DNA of 64,000 bases from Eonycteris spelaea. Lineage: Eukaryota; Chordata; Mammalia; Chiroptera; Pteropodidae. The translations under genes and the position numbers were made by a program. The notes beneath the pieces are model-generated. The model had not been told where the DNA came from, did no database searches, and saw nothing but the letters and a program-made list of their open reading frames with translations. Location of the stretch: NCBI GenBank assembly GCA_003508835.1, contig PUFA01000164.1:2356001-2420000 (forward strand), in the 5' to 3' direction. Positions 22,408 through 33,377 of this stretch are shown here, piece after piece; positions within the stretch are counted from its first letter, which is position 1; every line of letters begins with the position of its first letter.

Positions 22408-23821
22408 AGAACTGCATACATTGGAATTGGGTCCAGGGAAACTTTCCACCGTTAAACTTTGTTTAATAGGCCAAGGTTACTTGACCAAAAACACTTCTTT
22501 TCCATGAGGTACCTACTAAGATCTTGATGAACTAAAAAAATTTAAAATAGTGACCATTTTTTAACACAACCCACAGTAAGTACATTTTACATGGTAACCC
22601 ACTTACCTGAATATAACTAAATCTTCAGAAAATAACACTTATTTTTTTCTAATTATTTATTTTGAGTATTTTTTTAAACATGTGCAGCAACTCCATTAAT
22701 TTGATTTCATGTCCCCATTAAAGTCATAATTCAATTTAAAAACCACCACTTTTGATGATTATGTGCAGTAGTTGATGTAGGCACAAATTTGATGCAATGA
22801 TACAATGATTATGAAGGATATACAAGAAGTCCTGTCCTTGGCCTCTTAAGTAAGCTGGACCACCCATACACCTACTTTCCCATCAGAGGAAACTCAGACC
22901 ACTCTAACATTCCTCAAACTGCTTCTCAACTTTTCCACCAAAGTATCCTTTATAATAACAAAGAAGAGAGAGTAGGTATGCAACACTGGATGGCTATAGC
23001 ATAGTCCAAAGCAGCCCATGGCAAGAGTAGAATGTCTTTGAAGTCTTAGGTTTTATCTTTAAAAATTCATCCAAAATTTACATTTGACTCTAAAATGTAG
23101 TAAGTAATGTAATGTAAACCATCATTAAATATAATTGACATTCTAGGAAGTGTTTCAGGAAGGTTTTCTTTGCATATTTTCCTGCTGAGGCAAGGAGAAA
23201 TTCTGTCACACTGTTCCAAGCAATTGTTTAGGGTCACACATTCTGCCTCCGAATCTCACCCCAATTTGATCCAGGATTATAGCCATTTCTCCATTTCTCT
23301 AATCCTCAAATTCTAACTTCATTTCCTGCCTCTGTAGCCACAAATTAGCAATCTTTCTGATTCACCTCCTGGCATTTGGATCTTTGTATTCCTTTATGGT
23401 TTTTAATGGTGCACAATTTTATTTTGGTTCTCTGTTCAAAAAAACCCATCCCAAATTCCAGCCCTTCAGCCCACACTTGATTGAGTCAGGATGGTCACAT
23501 CTCGGTTGAAAGTTTATTCAAAAATGGAAATGGGAGATGGGAGAGAGGGTCAGGAAATGTTATCAAGAATCGAACTTTCCTCAGGACAAAATAGACTAGA
23601 GTTTAGTGATACTTGAAGTGCTTCAATATTGGAGCCTAGCAGACGCACTCAAAAATGTGTTTAAAAGATAGATTGAGTTAGTATTAATAAGATAGCTAGG
23701 TGGAGGGCCTGGGGAGAGAGGGAACAATTGGGGGGATTGTTTTATAAACTATTTAGATATCTAACCAATATACTCTATTCTTGAAACTAATTTAAATGAA
23801 TAAATTTTAAGAACAAAATAA

Positions 23822-24152
23822 ACTGAGGCATGTTAAACATTTTAAGAGTTTATTTGAGCAAAAATCAATTTAAATCGGGCAATGTCAAACCAGAAATGGT
23901 TAGGACACTCCAATGACTGGAGCCAGGGGAAGATTTATAAGAGAAAATGCAGAAACAAAGAAAGGAAATTATTTGACTGGCTACACCTTGAAGCCTAGTT
24001 GGCTATTTGTGATTGGTTGTTTTTAGGTTTTAATTTCATAACCTCGAGGCATTTACAGACTTAGCTTTTGCTTTGCTTATGTAGGTCACCATGGCATTAG
24101 AGTCACCTCAGTCTAATGGGTTCATTGTTTAATTAATTTAACAATTTCCACC
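23822..24152 (-). mobile_element. solo LTR, antisense, with TATA and poly(A) signal
   Basis: On the minus strand the order is an upstream U3-like part, a TATAAAT element (plus-strand 23933-23939), then an AATAAA signal (plus-strand 23849-23854). A short end part reads 'atgcctcagtt'. That is the normal U3-R-U5 layout of a retroviral LTR. No internal viral sequence adjoins. The family was not named. Confidence 0.65.
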
Positions 24153-24241
24153 CTCATGTATCTCCTACTTCTGTGAGTTCCTCAGAGAGATTCAAGGATC
24201 AATCTATGAAATTTTCCTGGGCTTTCTGATACTAATGCAAG

Positions 24242-24247
24242 ACTGTG

Positions 24248-24278
<31 letters not shown>

Positions 24279-24289
24279 TGTGTGTGTGT
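24242..24289. repeat. (TG)n microsatellite with one interruption
   Basis: About 22 TG units with a single GG step in the middle, which splits the tract into two pure runs. Confidence 0.96.
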
Positions 24290-25829
24290 ATTTACAATAC
24301 ATTGTTTTGGAGAAGCCTCTTATTCCATCAAACAGAAAAGACAAATAGGCATCTTCTTCCTTGAAAATTACGCTCAGTTCCTCCAGGCTATCTTTTTAAA
24401 AATTTTGGCATTTCTATGAGTCAGGATGTGGTGAAGAACTGGATGGGATCTCCCTATTTATCCAATTGGCTGTGCTCCTGTGGAAAGCAAATTTGATGTA
24501 CTGTCCTAGACTCAAGTCAGGGAAAGACACGAAAGGCTGTTCCCGTTAGGTTTATTACTGGTTCATTCCCAACTCCAGCCCATGCTTAATTTCAGTCCTT
24601 GACCAACGTCTCAGCTGCACCAGGCCTGCTCTTCTGCCCCTACCACATACTCCATACATACATACATACATAGTTGTCTGGGGAAAGGGATCACAACAGA
24701 TTTGACATCAATTTTCACTTCTTCGTCACCATGAAACAGGTGAAAAAACCCCTTGGTCAACATGATTAAGAGTCTCTGCTAGGGTCCAGACTGGGATCCA
24801 TTCTGTTTATTTCCATCTGTATACGCCATGTTGGATTTGTTTCATATAGTCCTTCATATGATGTCACTTCTCTACTTGAGGCTTATTCTGTCTCAAAAAA
24901 ATTGTCCTTAGTTATATTTTCTCATTATTAGCAGCAAATAAGAATGTGTGTCATAATTGTGTAGAAAAGCAAGGAACTACAATCCTATCTCATAATCTCC
25001 CAGATCCCAATATGGACACACCCTCTAAAACTAGATCCCGGTGGGCAGCCCTCAAGCCATGTACTGTCTGCAGTGTTTTCTTTGACCCACATATTTGTTT
25101 ATAACTTGACTTGGTTTTCAATATTTAGAAGTCAGATGATTTTTATCTGAATGTTCGTTTTTTCAAGAAAAATCAGAAGATCTAGCAACACTTGGTCCAT
25201 ATTTTGGCATTCCCACATAACACACAGCTGGAGCTGAGTAGCAAGGTCTCCTTTGGGTCTACTGCCCTTTTCAATTCAACCCAATAATCACTACTCTCGG
25301 TTTTCTATCTAACTCACAAACCAAATGTGATGTCACTATCATTATATTTGCATTATTATTATATTTATACTGATTTTTTTTAGAATACAGAAATATTTAT
25401 TTGCATTCATGCCTATATCAAAACGTAGTAAAATACAAGACAGACTTCCTCATAGATTTTGTAAGAAATGAGACAAGAGTATTTTTTTTTTTTTGGTAGA
25501 AGTAAAAAATTATTTTCACAGGTTTAGTATACAAAGTATGTTTTAAATTGAAGGCACCATTATAAAACAAGCCACTATAAGATCTATGACCTCTATAAGG
25601 AAAAAACAAGTGAGATGAAATTAAAATCAATAATAAGAAGAACTGAGGTGTCAAAAGGGTTTGTTTTGGATGTAATAATGCTGCTATAAAATGCATTCAC
25701 AAAGCTGACAGTCTTCACGCATATACCTCATCATACAGCACCTTATACCCTAACCCCATCTCTGTCACCTCTCTCATCCAAGTGGCTTTTGAGTTTGCAA
25801 CTTCTGCTCTAAAAGAATAAATCCTCAAA
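24290..25829. other. non-coding stretch, nothing firm recognised
   Basis: It includes a short (CATA)n run at 24653-24672, a T8 tract at 25374-25381 and a T12 tract at 25482-25493. A 92-codon minus-strand open stretch (25418-25696) is hydrophobic low-complexity sequence without a recognisable domain. Confidence 0.45.
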
Positions 25830-25920
25830 AAGAGATGATACCCATATAAATGTTGAATCACTATGTTGTACACCTGAAAGTAATATAATGTTGAATGCCA
25901 ACTATGATTTTTTAAAAAAA
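25830..25920 (+). mobile_element. L1 LINE extreme 3' end, sense
   Basis: 'gttgaatcactatgttgtac', 'acctgaaagtaatataatgt' and 'tgaatgccaactatgatttt', ending in an A-rich tail, is the terminal part of an L1 3' UTR. It is a very short 5'-truncated insertion. Confidence 0.8.
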
Positions 25921-26285
25921 CGAAAAGGAATGACAGCAAATGCCCCCATCACTAGTTCCAAGAATAACAATAACTGTCATGCAATAATGACTACAAATCA
26001 TGGAGAAGTGATTTATGTATACTTTGAGATGCCTGGTAAAACTCAATAACTTAATGGTGCAACAAAAAATAAGGTATTTATACAACTGAGTATTTCAGAC
26101 AGGTTGGTTGGTAATGAATTTTGTGCCCTATCCTAGACCAGTGCAGAGCTATGTGAAAATAAGCACTGAAATATGCTTCAAACTCTGTATCAAGTGTTTC
26201 AGATGGGGGCTGACCAATGTGGAAGGAATCTATTTCTAACATTTTGGCTTACGGTAGTTAAAGAAATCTTTCAAGCACTGATTAG

Positions 26286-26287
<2 letters not shown>
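25921..26287. other. non-coding stretch preceding A34
   Basis: No family was recognised. If the following A-tract is a retrotransposition tail, the inserted body would lie here, but no AATAAA precedes the tract and no source gene is identifiable. Confidence 0.4.

Positions 26288-26321
<34 letters not shown>
26288..26321. repeat. A34 homopolymer
   Basis: Thirty-four consecutive As lead into a short GGA/GAA-rich run. It could be a poly(A) tail with a decaying end, or an expanded mononucleotide tract. Confidence 0.96.
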
Positions 26322-26323
<2 letters not shown>

Positions 26324-26383
26324 AGGAGGAAGAGAAAGAGGCAGCAGTAGCTTAGGTGGCATGGGCTAAAGTCAGAAAATAGT

Positions 26384-26590
26384 TTGAGCAGATCGGCATT
26401 TAGTCACACACAGGTTGTGACACCAGCAGGTCATGCTCAGGACAGTCTGCCCTGGAAACAACCAGGAGCAGAGGCTGCTGGCCGGAACCCTGGCAGGCCT
26501 GGGGAGTGTCGTAATCAAGGGCGGCCATCCCAGGAAGAAGGAAAGGGCAGAAGGTCTGGAGTAAAGTTCAAGCAGGTAGAATACTGACTC
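26384..26590. other. local GC-rich pocket, unassigned
   Basis: About 200 bp are clearly richer in G and C than the surrounding DNA and contain several CpGs (near 26394, 26482, 26510 and 26522). A 67-codon plus-strand open stretch covers it. It resembles no protein family I know. It might be a decayed exon, LTR or regulatory island. Confidence 0.35.
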
Positions 26591-26892
26591 CTTTGGTCTA
26601 ACATCTTTCAGATCAATGGAGAGTGGAGATAAAGGACATTATTATGTAGATTTTTTTATGGTTAAATGTAATGAAGACATAAGAAAGAGAAGCTTAAAGA
26701 GATTCTTCACTAAGCAACAAAATCATTAGAAGTCTACCTTGGTGTTACAGTACTACCTCATAATTATATGATTTGTTTGTTGCACATTTTCAGACAGTAT
26801 TCTTCTATCCTTGCAAACTCAACAACCTCATCATAGAAAGCCTGATATGACAGAAATTGCTAGGGCCGTCTGTCAAAACCAGGACTGTTCCA

Positions 26893-27445
26893 GTTAACTC
26901 TTGTGGCATAACAAATTATCCCAAAACTTAGCAGAAAAAAAAAAAAAACTTTTTATTTGCTTGCAGTATGAGGGGTTCATAATTTAGGAAGGGCTCAATT
27001 GGGCAGTTCTTCTTGAAGTCCCTCATGCAGCTGCAGTCAGATATTGGCTGGGCTGTAATTATTTGAAGGCTCAGCTGGACTGAGTAGATAGAGGTTTGAG
27101 ACAACTGGTAGTTGGTGCTGGCAGTCTTCTGAGAGCTCAGCTGGGAATGTAACCCAGACACCTACATCCTATCTTGTAGTGGGGTTGGATCTTCTCACTG
27201 CATGGCCACGGAAACCCAAGAAGCAGTATCATAAGATAGTGAGAGTCTGAAGAGCACAGAGAGCAAACATTTCAAAAAACCAAGGCAGAAGCTACAATAC
27301 TTCTGACCTAGTCTTAGAAGTCACTCAGTGTCACGGGCATTGAATTTTATTGGTCAGGAAATCACAAGACCAGCCCAGATTCAGTGGATCCCATCTGTTT
27401 ACAAAAAGAGTGTCAAAGAATTTGCCACCATCTTTGACTTACAAA
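26893..27445 (-). mobile_element. MLT1-like LTR, antisense
   Basis: 'taactcttgtggcataacaa', 'attatcccaaaacttagcag', 'catgcagctgcagtcagata', 'gaaggctcagctggactgag', 'gtcttagaagtcactcagtg' and 'agaccagcccagattcagtg' follow the reverse complement of an old MaLR/MLT1-like LTR. An adenine expansion replaces part of the 'ttaaaacaac' block. The subfamily is uncertain. Confidence 0.65.
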
Positions 27446-28649
27446 TGCCACCATAAATGCCTTTTTATCATTCTTCCATAAATCTTCTATAATTGCTTCC
27501 TCTACCTTTCTTATGTTACTCATTCCCATCTAACATTGGAAATAGGCATTCTTTACTCTAAAGATACGGATTTTAACTGAAATTCTCTCTATTAGTGAAG
27601 CTAGAGGTATGGAAAATAAGTTCTCTATGTTTTGCTTGTTTGTATATTCTTCTGTTTCTAACATTCAGTATACTGTTTTACAATACCAAAACTGTTAGAA
27701 GCAATATTTCTCATCCACAATTTGTGAAAAGAAGGTCATTTTTGAGTTAAAATTTTAATTCATAGAATTTAATTTAGTCTTACTTGAAAAAATAATACGA
27801 AACAGTTTCTTTAGCCTGGAAATCAGGAAAGAAAGGCAGTAGGCTTCTTTTGTTACATGTTGTTCTAGTACACTTGGTGTTATGTAGCCTGTTTCTAGTT
27901 AATCTCGGATTACCTTTATAAAATACAAACTCATCACTTTTAATCAAATTTTTGTTTGTTCTTATGTAAAAAGATATTTCTGATCTCTTAAACTTTATAA
28001 AAGATAAAAAGAATGTTCTTATTTCTCCCCAAGTGATGAAACTATCTTTTCATTCCTCACTGGCTAATAAAGCATTTCAAATCTGCACCCCAAATCAGAT
28101 GCCTCATTGAATGGAATTAGGGTTTAACATGAAAATGGGGGGTTTCTTTGAAATATGCCCTGTCCTAGACTGTCAAACTTTTATTTAGAATATTTTTCAT
28201 CACGTAAGATCTGCTTCTGTTTTTTAGCCCTTTTTGTTTGTGGGATAGAAGGGGGAGGTGATTTTTTTCTTTTTAGAATGGATCAGTGGCTGTTTCTTCT
28301 TTAGTTTCTTCAATAAAAATTTTTTTCCTCTATGATACTGTTATATTCTCCTCCTCCTCTACATGCTTCTCATATTTCTTTCCCTTTGTTTACTATTCTG
28401 TATTCTTAAATTGAATCGTATTAAAAGGAAATCAAAATAAGAGAGGAAAAACTAAACATAAAGCTCTGTATATCTTTGACTGTAAAAATGTAAGCATGGT
28501 TCTTTACCAAACCTCCCTAAATTAGAAGGGTTTCAGCTTAGTAGATAGCCATTTATATTAAATTAAAAAGGCTATTTAGAGCAAAGAGGGAGAATTTTTA
28601 AAAGTTAGTAAAATATTAAGCTAAAAGAGATTTTGAATATATAGGTAAT
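27446..28649. other. AT-rich non-coding stretch, nothing recognised
   Basis: No identifiable repeat, exon or RNA gene. Confidence 0.5.
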
Positions 28650-28775
28650 AGGCAAATCCATGGTGACAGAAAGTAGATAAGTGGTTGTCAGGGACTGGGG
28701 GAAGGGCAATGGAGAATGACTGTTAATGGGTATGGATTTCTTTTGGGGGTGATGAAAATATTCTGGTAATAAAGT
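28650..28775 (+). mobile_element. L1 LINE 3' UTR fragment, sense
   Basis: 'gacagaaagtagataagtgg', 'ttgtcagggactgggggaag', 'gagaatgactgttaatgggt' and 'ggtgatgaaaatattctgg' match an L1MB/L1MC-type 3' UTR. Confidence 0.8.
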
Positions 28776-29746
28776 CCAATTCTTTACCTATTGTTTTCCC
28801 TAACACCCCTATGGGCCCTAGGACCTGTACTCATTCTGAAGAAATCCTGAATTTCCATCATCAATCCTAAATAGGTAGGTAGTGGTGCACCATCCTCGTG
28901 GGGTTGTGAGAGGTAAGCGGGAAAGAAATAGTTCTGAAGAACAGAGAGCCAGAAATAATCTCGAGCTGAAAGTGCTGCCTCACCACCCCCATGCGTGGCT
29001 CATTCTAGACACACAGATGATAATAGTTCATGCTATTCTAAATAATCAAGAACTTAAACTTGAATTTAAATTTCAAAGGGAATTGCAAAAATCTAACACA
29101 ACCTTTAGAAAACGATTAAGTCGTTTATTGGTTTATGAGCTGGGCACCCTGAAACTGACATGCGTAGAAAGAACAACATGTAGTAATCTGAAAATCAGAA
29201 CACACACATAAAATTCAGGCTTGTCTAATGTTTATGCACACCTTCTTCCCTACATCCTGTATAAATAAGACAATTTTGGAATTATTTCCTGTGGTAAAGA
29301 AAATTAGGTTCTACAACCATCTTTTTGTTTCAAGGCATTGCGCAGCATTTTGTTATTTGGGGAATGAGGTTGAGAGGGTTTCTCTTGTGTTCCATGATTA
29401 GCTTCCATAATCTCTTTATAACTAATAGAATTTTTGAAGACCTAATGGCTCAATTAGTGTTCTAGCCTGTACAAAGCTGCTTCTTTACCCTCTAAGAGCC
29501 TTAACTGTGAAAACGAAGATTTATGAGAAGGTTGTAATCAAAAATAAAGAGAGGAGGAAGCTTGTAGAAAACTGAAGCTGAGCCGTGGAATTTGGTCTTG
29601 AACACTGGTCCAGCATATTCCTGAGACTGGGGAGCATCCTGACAATTCATCAGTGGGGAGAAACCACAGGCCTCAGAATCCTAGATGTCTCAAACAAGCC
29701 TGATGGATTTACATTTTAATTCAAAATCAAAACCAGATCCATTTCC
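28776..29746. other. non-coding stretch, nothing recognised
   Basis: A 109-codon plus-strand open stretch (28882-29211) begins with a basic region. It has no domain I recognise and no clear promoter, splice or poly(A) signal around it. Confidence 0.45.
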
Positions 29747-29783
29747 GTGTCTCTCTCTCTCTTTTTTTTTTTTTTTTTTTTTT
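29747..29783. repeat. (CT)n followed by T22
   Basis: A short CT dinucleotide run passes directly into 22 Ts. It could mark the tail of a minus-strand retroelement to its right, but no source sequence is recognised there. Confidence 0.9.
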
Positions 29784-30059
29784 GACTTCCATCTGCCTAA
29801 GAATTTTTTGGTTACCCCATACAAGGAAGTTCCTGCCTTCCTTGGCCACCTCTGTACCACTCCTAGCTGGTCCCTGAGATGCCTACAAACAAGCAGGTTT
29901 GTTTTGTCTTTTTTCTTACGGCTATGTCATTATCATATACATGGGTACTAGTTTGAGGGCCTTTGAACTTATTATTTTCTTCTGTGAGGAAATGTTCTTT
30001 CTTGGATGTCTGGATGGGTTCCTCCCTGTCACAGAATGGGTTTTCTAGGAAAATGAAAC

Positions 30060-30255
30060 AGACTTCTGCACATAAGATGTTTATGAGGGGGTATTCTTTG
30101 AATCAGCTGTGGAAAGGAGGGAAAGAAAGTGACAGAGCCTCAACAGACTCAGCTGGCCACAGGGTGAGACTCTGAAACTGAAATCACCTGTCATCTAGGT
30201 CCTGTCTGGCCTTTTATACCTCCACCTTAATCATCACTAGACATGGCCTGTCCTT
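30060..30255. mobile_element. old LTR-like repeat, left half
   Basis: The features 'taagatgtttatgagggggt', 'gaaagaaagtgacagagcct' and 'ggccttttatacctccacct' suggest an old ERVL-type LTR. A younger LTR cuts it at 30258, and apparently related sequence resumes at 30645. Tentative. Confidence 0.35.
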
Positions 30256-30257
30256 GT

Positions 30258-30644
30258 TGTAGCTGCCAGCCCCCAAAAGACACACGGACCACCAGAACTC
30301 AGTGAGTTATAGGAAACACTCTTTATTCAGCCAGCTGGGTCTGCCAGGGGTACGCAGACCCCAAATTAAGCAGCCCCGAAATGTAGAGGTACAGGGTTTG
30401 TAGGCCTAAAATCCCATTCTTCATTCTGTATAAACACAAAGGTCTATCCTTCTTCTATTCATTACCTGTCAACTCACAGGTCAGGTGCGTAAGCGGGGTA
30501 ACAGCAGAAAGCTTGTTAGAATGTTATGTTCCTATGGGTAACAGCCTATGTTCCCATGGACATAGCCATGTTCCAATGAGCATAGCCAAGCAGTAATTTT
30601 CCTGCAAGTAATAAATTTCTAGCAGTCATTTTTCAGCCATTACA
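30258..30644 (-). mobile_element. solo endogenous-retrovirus LTR, antisense, 387 bp
   Basis: On the minus strand it begins TGTAATGG and ends GCAGCTACA, the expected TG...CA form with TGTA/TACA inverted ends. A polyadenylation signal AATAAA lies at plus-strand 30322-30327, followed by a U5 of about 60 bases. The 5-bp sequence tcctt lies at 30251-30255, two bases from one end. It recurs at 30645-30649, exactly at the other end, consistent with a slightly blurred target-site duplication. No viral coding sequence adjoins, so this is a solo LTR left by recombination. It is less decayed than the MLT1 copies. Confidence 0.75.
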
Positions 30645-30840
30645 TCCTTAGGAAGGACATGCCCTTGAAAGAGTTGCTCTTTGAAGCTAAGGCAATCCTT
30701 GAAAGTTCTGGCACTGAAGGCTGTCTGGTGACAGCTCTCCAGGACCTGAAGGGCAGAAAGTCCTTTCTTGGAGGGGATCTGGGTGGCATATATCTGCATC
30801 TACGCATCCCTCACTTCATGTAGACTCCGCATAAAGGTTA
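30645..30840. mobile_element. old LTR-like repeat, right half
   Basis: 'aggaaggacatgcccttgaa', 'gagttgctctttgaagctaa' and 'cctgaagggcagaaagtcct' look like the continuation of the repeat interrupted by the solo LTR. Family assignment is tentative. Confidence 0.35.
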
Positions 30841-30982
30841 CCACCGCAGAGATGCCCCTATGACTACCCTTTATAAGATAACTTCCCCATTCCTACTCTC
30901 TAAGCCTTCTTTCCCTCTTACTCTGCTGTATTTCCACTTGAGATGTTATGTTTTTATTTAAGTGTATTTTCTAAGCATCCCC

Positions 30983-30983
<1 letters not shown>

Positions 30984-31051
<68 letters not shown>
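30984..31051. repeat. (CA)n microsatellite, about 34 units
   Basis: A pure CA run, the longest dinucleotide tract in the window. It creates a false Cys-Val reading frame on the minus strand. Confidence 0.98.
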
Positions 31052-31053
<2 letters not shown>

Positions 31054-31079
31054 ATACCACATGTTAAATGTTTTGTGAG

Positions 31080-31185
31080 AGAATGAACTTTGTTTAGCTC
31101 AAATTTCTCTGTCCCATCACCTAGAACATACAATTCCTGGCACATGGTAGACAGCCAAAAACTATTGAATAAGTAAATGAAGTCT
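31080..31185 (+). mobile_element. L2 LINE 3' terminus, sense
   Basis: 'cacctagaacatacaattcc', 'tggcacatggtagacagcca' and 'ctattgaataagtaaatgaa' form a diverged L2 end. Confidence 0.7.
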
Positions 31186-31430
31186 ATCACCTAGATCCCT
31201 TCAGTTGAGAGAAATACCCACTGAGATAATCTAGTAATCAGTTGCTTAAAGCTGGGATTCTTAGGTACTATCCAAAAAGACTTAGTGAGTATAATAAAAT
31301 AAAAATCTTAATATAATCAGTACTGTCTCAGGTCTGGCCCACTAAAGATGACCTCTAACACTGGCAGAGGAATGCAAGCAAACTTATTCTAATTAGGAAG
31401 GATCTTCAAGAGCCCTTAAAGAAAACATAA

Positions 31431-31812
31431 TGTATTCATTTGCTAGGGCTGCTGCAAACAAGTACCACAGACTGGCAGCTTAAACAACAGAAATTTATCT
31501 TCTTATAGTTCTGAAGGCTGGAAGATGGAGAACAGGGTGTATAGGCAGGGTTGGTTTCTTCAGAGGTCTCTCTCCTTGACTGTAGATAGATGTCTGCCTT
31601 CTCTCTGTCTTCATATAGTCTTCTGATATATTGGTATCCAAATTTATTTTATTATAATACCGTTGGTATTGGATAAGGATCCACCCTAATGATCTCATTT
31701 TAAATTAATTACCTCTTTAAAGATTTTATGTCCTAATACATGCACATTCTGAGGTATTAGCAGTTAGGGCTTCAACACATGAATTTTGGGGGTACAATTT
31801 AGCCCATAACAC
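31431..31812 (-). mobile_element. MLT1-type (ERVL-MaLR) LTR, antisense
   Basis: The plus strand reads 'tgtattcatttgctagggct', 'agtaccacagactggcagct', 'taaacaacagaaatttatct', 'ggttggtttcttcagaggtc', 'ccaccctaatgatctcattt' and ends 'acaatttagcccataacaca'. It has the same architecture and orientation as the copy near 21 kb but an independent divergence pattern. Solo LTR. Confidence 0.87.
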
Positions 31813-32384
31813 ACAACCAGGCAGGTTTCAGGACTAACAACAAAACAGATGCTAAAATTAATTAACGAGCCACAAGCCCACCCTAAAATAAATGAGCATC
31901 AGCCCACATAGAAAATTCCAGAAGGCTGCTTCGATGTGAAAGCTAATTGACAGCATATAATGAAGGAACTAGAGTCTTAAAGGAGTGCTTTCAGTTTTTT
32001 GGCAGGTAGACAGGCTTTGTCTAGCTTCTAATTGACACTGAAAACCTGCATTCTACACCAAGGCACATATTAAAAGAAGATTTACTGTTCAAGACATTAT
32101 ATTGCAGGATGACTTGGCCCCAGGGTAAAAAACTTCTGGACCAACTGTGTCAGTAACACTTGCTATTATTGTTGGGAAAAAGTAGTGACAAAACCATGAA
32201 TTGGTATTGGTATTTTAGAACTGAAGTAGGGGTGAAGTGCTGAGTTAATGTATCAGAATGTAGACACCCTATTTCTCCCTATCTGCCTCTCCAATCAAAC
32301 CTTCAAGATTTGAAGGAAATTGTGGATTTCATTCACTTTTTTTTTTTTCACAAATATTGGTCCAGCTAAATCCAAATCTCCTGG
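31813..32384. other. non-coding stretch, nothing recognised
   Basis: No identifiable repeat; includes a T12 tract at 32337-32348. Confidence 0.5.
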
Positions 32385-32522
32385 ATTCTTATTCTAGCTG
32401 ATGGCTCAGTTATTTAGACCCAGCTATTTAGAATGTGATTTCCTGGAGATGAGACCCAGTAATCTGCTTTGTTCAAGCTCTCCAGGTGATTCTTAAGTGT
32501 GGTAAAACTTGAGAGCACTTTT
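32385..32522 (+). mobile_element. MER1-group hAT-Charlie element
   Basis: 'gagacccagtaatctgcttt', 'caagctctccaggtgattct' and 'taagtgtggtaaaacttgag' match the 3' half of non-autonomous hAT-Charlie elements such as MER20 ('ccaggtgattctaatgcaca ... gtttgagaacc'). No coding capacity. Confidence 0.65.
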
Positions 32523-32814
32523 TTAGAAGATGACCAGGATTTCATCTCCAAAATATTTACTTTGATTTTAAAAATGCTCCTTAAGATAGAAGTAAGAGAA
32601 ATATTAACAATGGTTTTGTTTTGAACATAGTTGTACATAGGGTACACATTAGACCAAAGGTCATGACAAATACCCAAATGTTATTATGAATACTCTTACT
32701 AAAGTCTATCATATGACTAGAGGCTCTCCTATAAAGTGAAAAGCATAGGTAAGAGTGGGAATTTATCTTTCAAGTAAGGTATCAAGATTCTAAAAGAAAG
32801 GTGAAGGTCCTACC

Positions 32815-33372
32815 TATCAAGCACCCAAGCAGATCCTGAACAGCAGACACCATTGCAGCTGCTAGGTCAGTCTGCCAAACTTCCAAGATTCGGCCAGTAA
32901 GGAGACAAGGAGCCCAAAAGGCTTTATACAGTTTATTACGCGTGGCCCAACTAAACGCATGAACTTCGTGTTCACATTGGTTCCTCTTGCCCCTCAAGTT
33001 TCATGGCAGCGATGCGGAAGTAGGCCAAGGTAGACACTGCACGCACAGTGGGCTGTCATAGCAAGGAAACTTGAGTTCAGACAATCACCAGTCTACTAAA
33101 GGAGCTGCTAGTAAACCTGTCCATCTATCCCCTACAGAGAGAGACATTATCTTTATTATCCTAATCAGAAAACAAATCTGCCTTCTGACTCAGAGGGAAA
33201 TATTATCTTTTTCACCCTGGACATCCCCAAGGAAGGAGGAAAGTAGCTTTATTACCCTGGAGAATAAGCAAATTTGCTTCTTTGCCTGGAGCAGTTTTAC
33301 AAATATCTTTAAACAAAGCTGTCCATGTTCTTTGCTCGGAAGGCATCCAAAAATGCCAGGATTATCTCAACA
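32815..33372 (-). mobile_element. solo LTR with 5-bp target-site duplication, antisense, 558 bp
   Basis: On the minus strand it starts TGTTGAGAT. A polyadenylation signal AATAAA lies near plus-strand 32933-32938, in a locally CpG-containing patch (acgcg). It ends CTTGATA, perhaps a mutated CA end. Both ends are flanked by the plus-strand pentamer ctacc (32810-32814 and 33373-33377), as expected for an ERV integration. No gag, pol or env sequence adjoins, so it is a solo LTR. Confidence 0.72.
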
Positions 33373-33377
33373 CTACC

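Larger units (their letters stand above)
21318..23821. other. long non-coding stretch with few identifiable features
   Basis: No repeat family, RNA gene or credible exon was recognised over about 2.5 kb. It contains the G-rich tract at 21993-22014 and the 17-bp palindrome at 22391-22407, listed separately. Composition is AT-rich with modest local variation. Confidence 0.45.

Noticed and set aside
26173..26355. Plus-strand frame ending in poly-lysine and poly-glutamate
   Set aside because: Produced by the A34 tract and the GGA/GAA run.
30954..31190. Minus-strand frame with a long Cys-Val repeat
   Set aside because: Artefact of the (CA)34 microsatellite.
20919..33372. Endogenous retroviral genes next to the LTRs
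   Set aside because: Each LTR is flanked by unrelated DNA or older repeats. No gag, pol or env remnant was recognised, so all are treated as solo LTRs.
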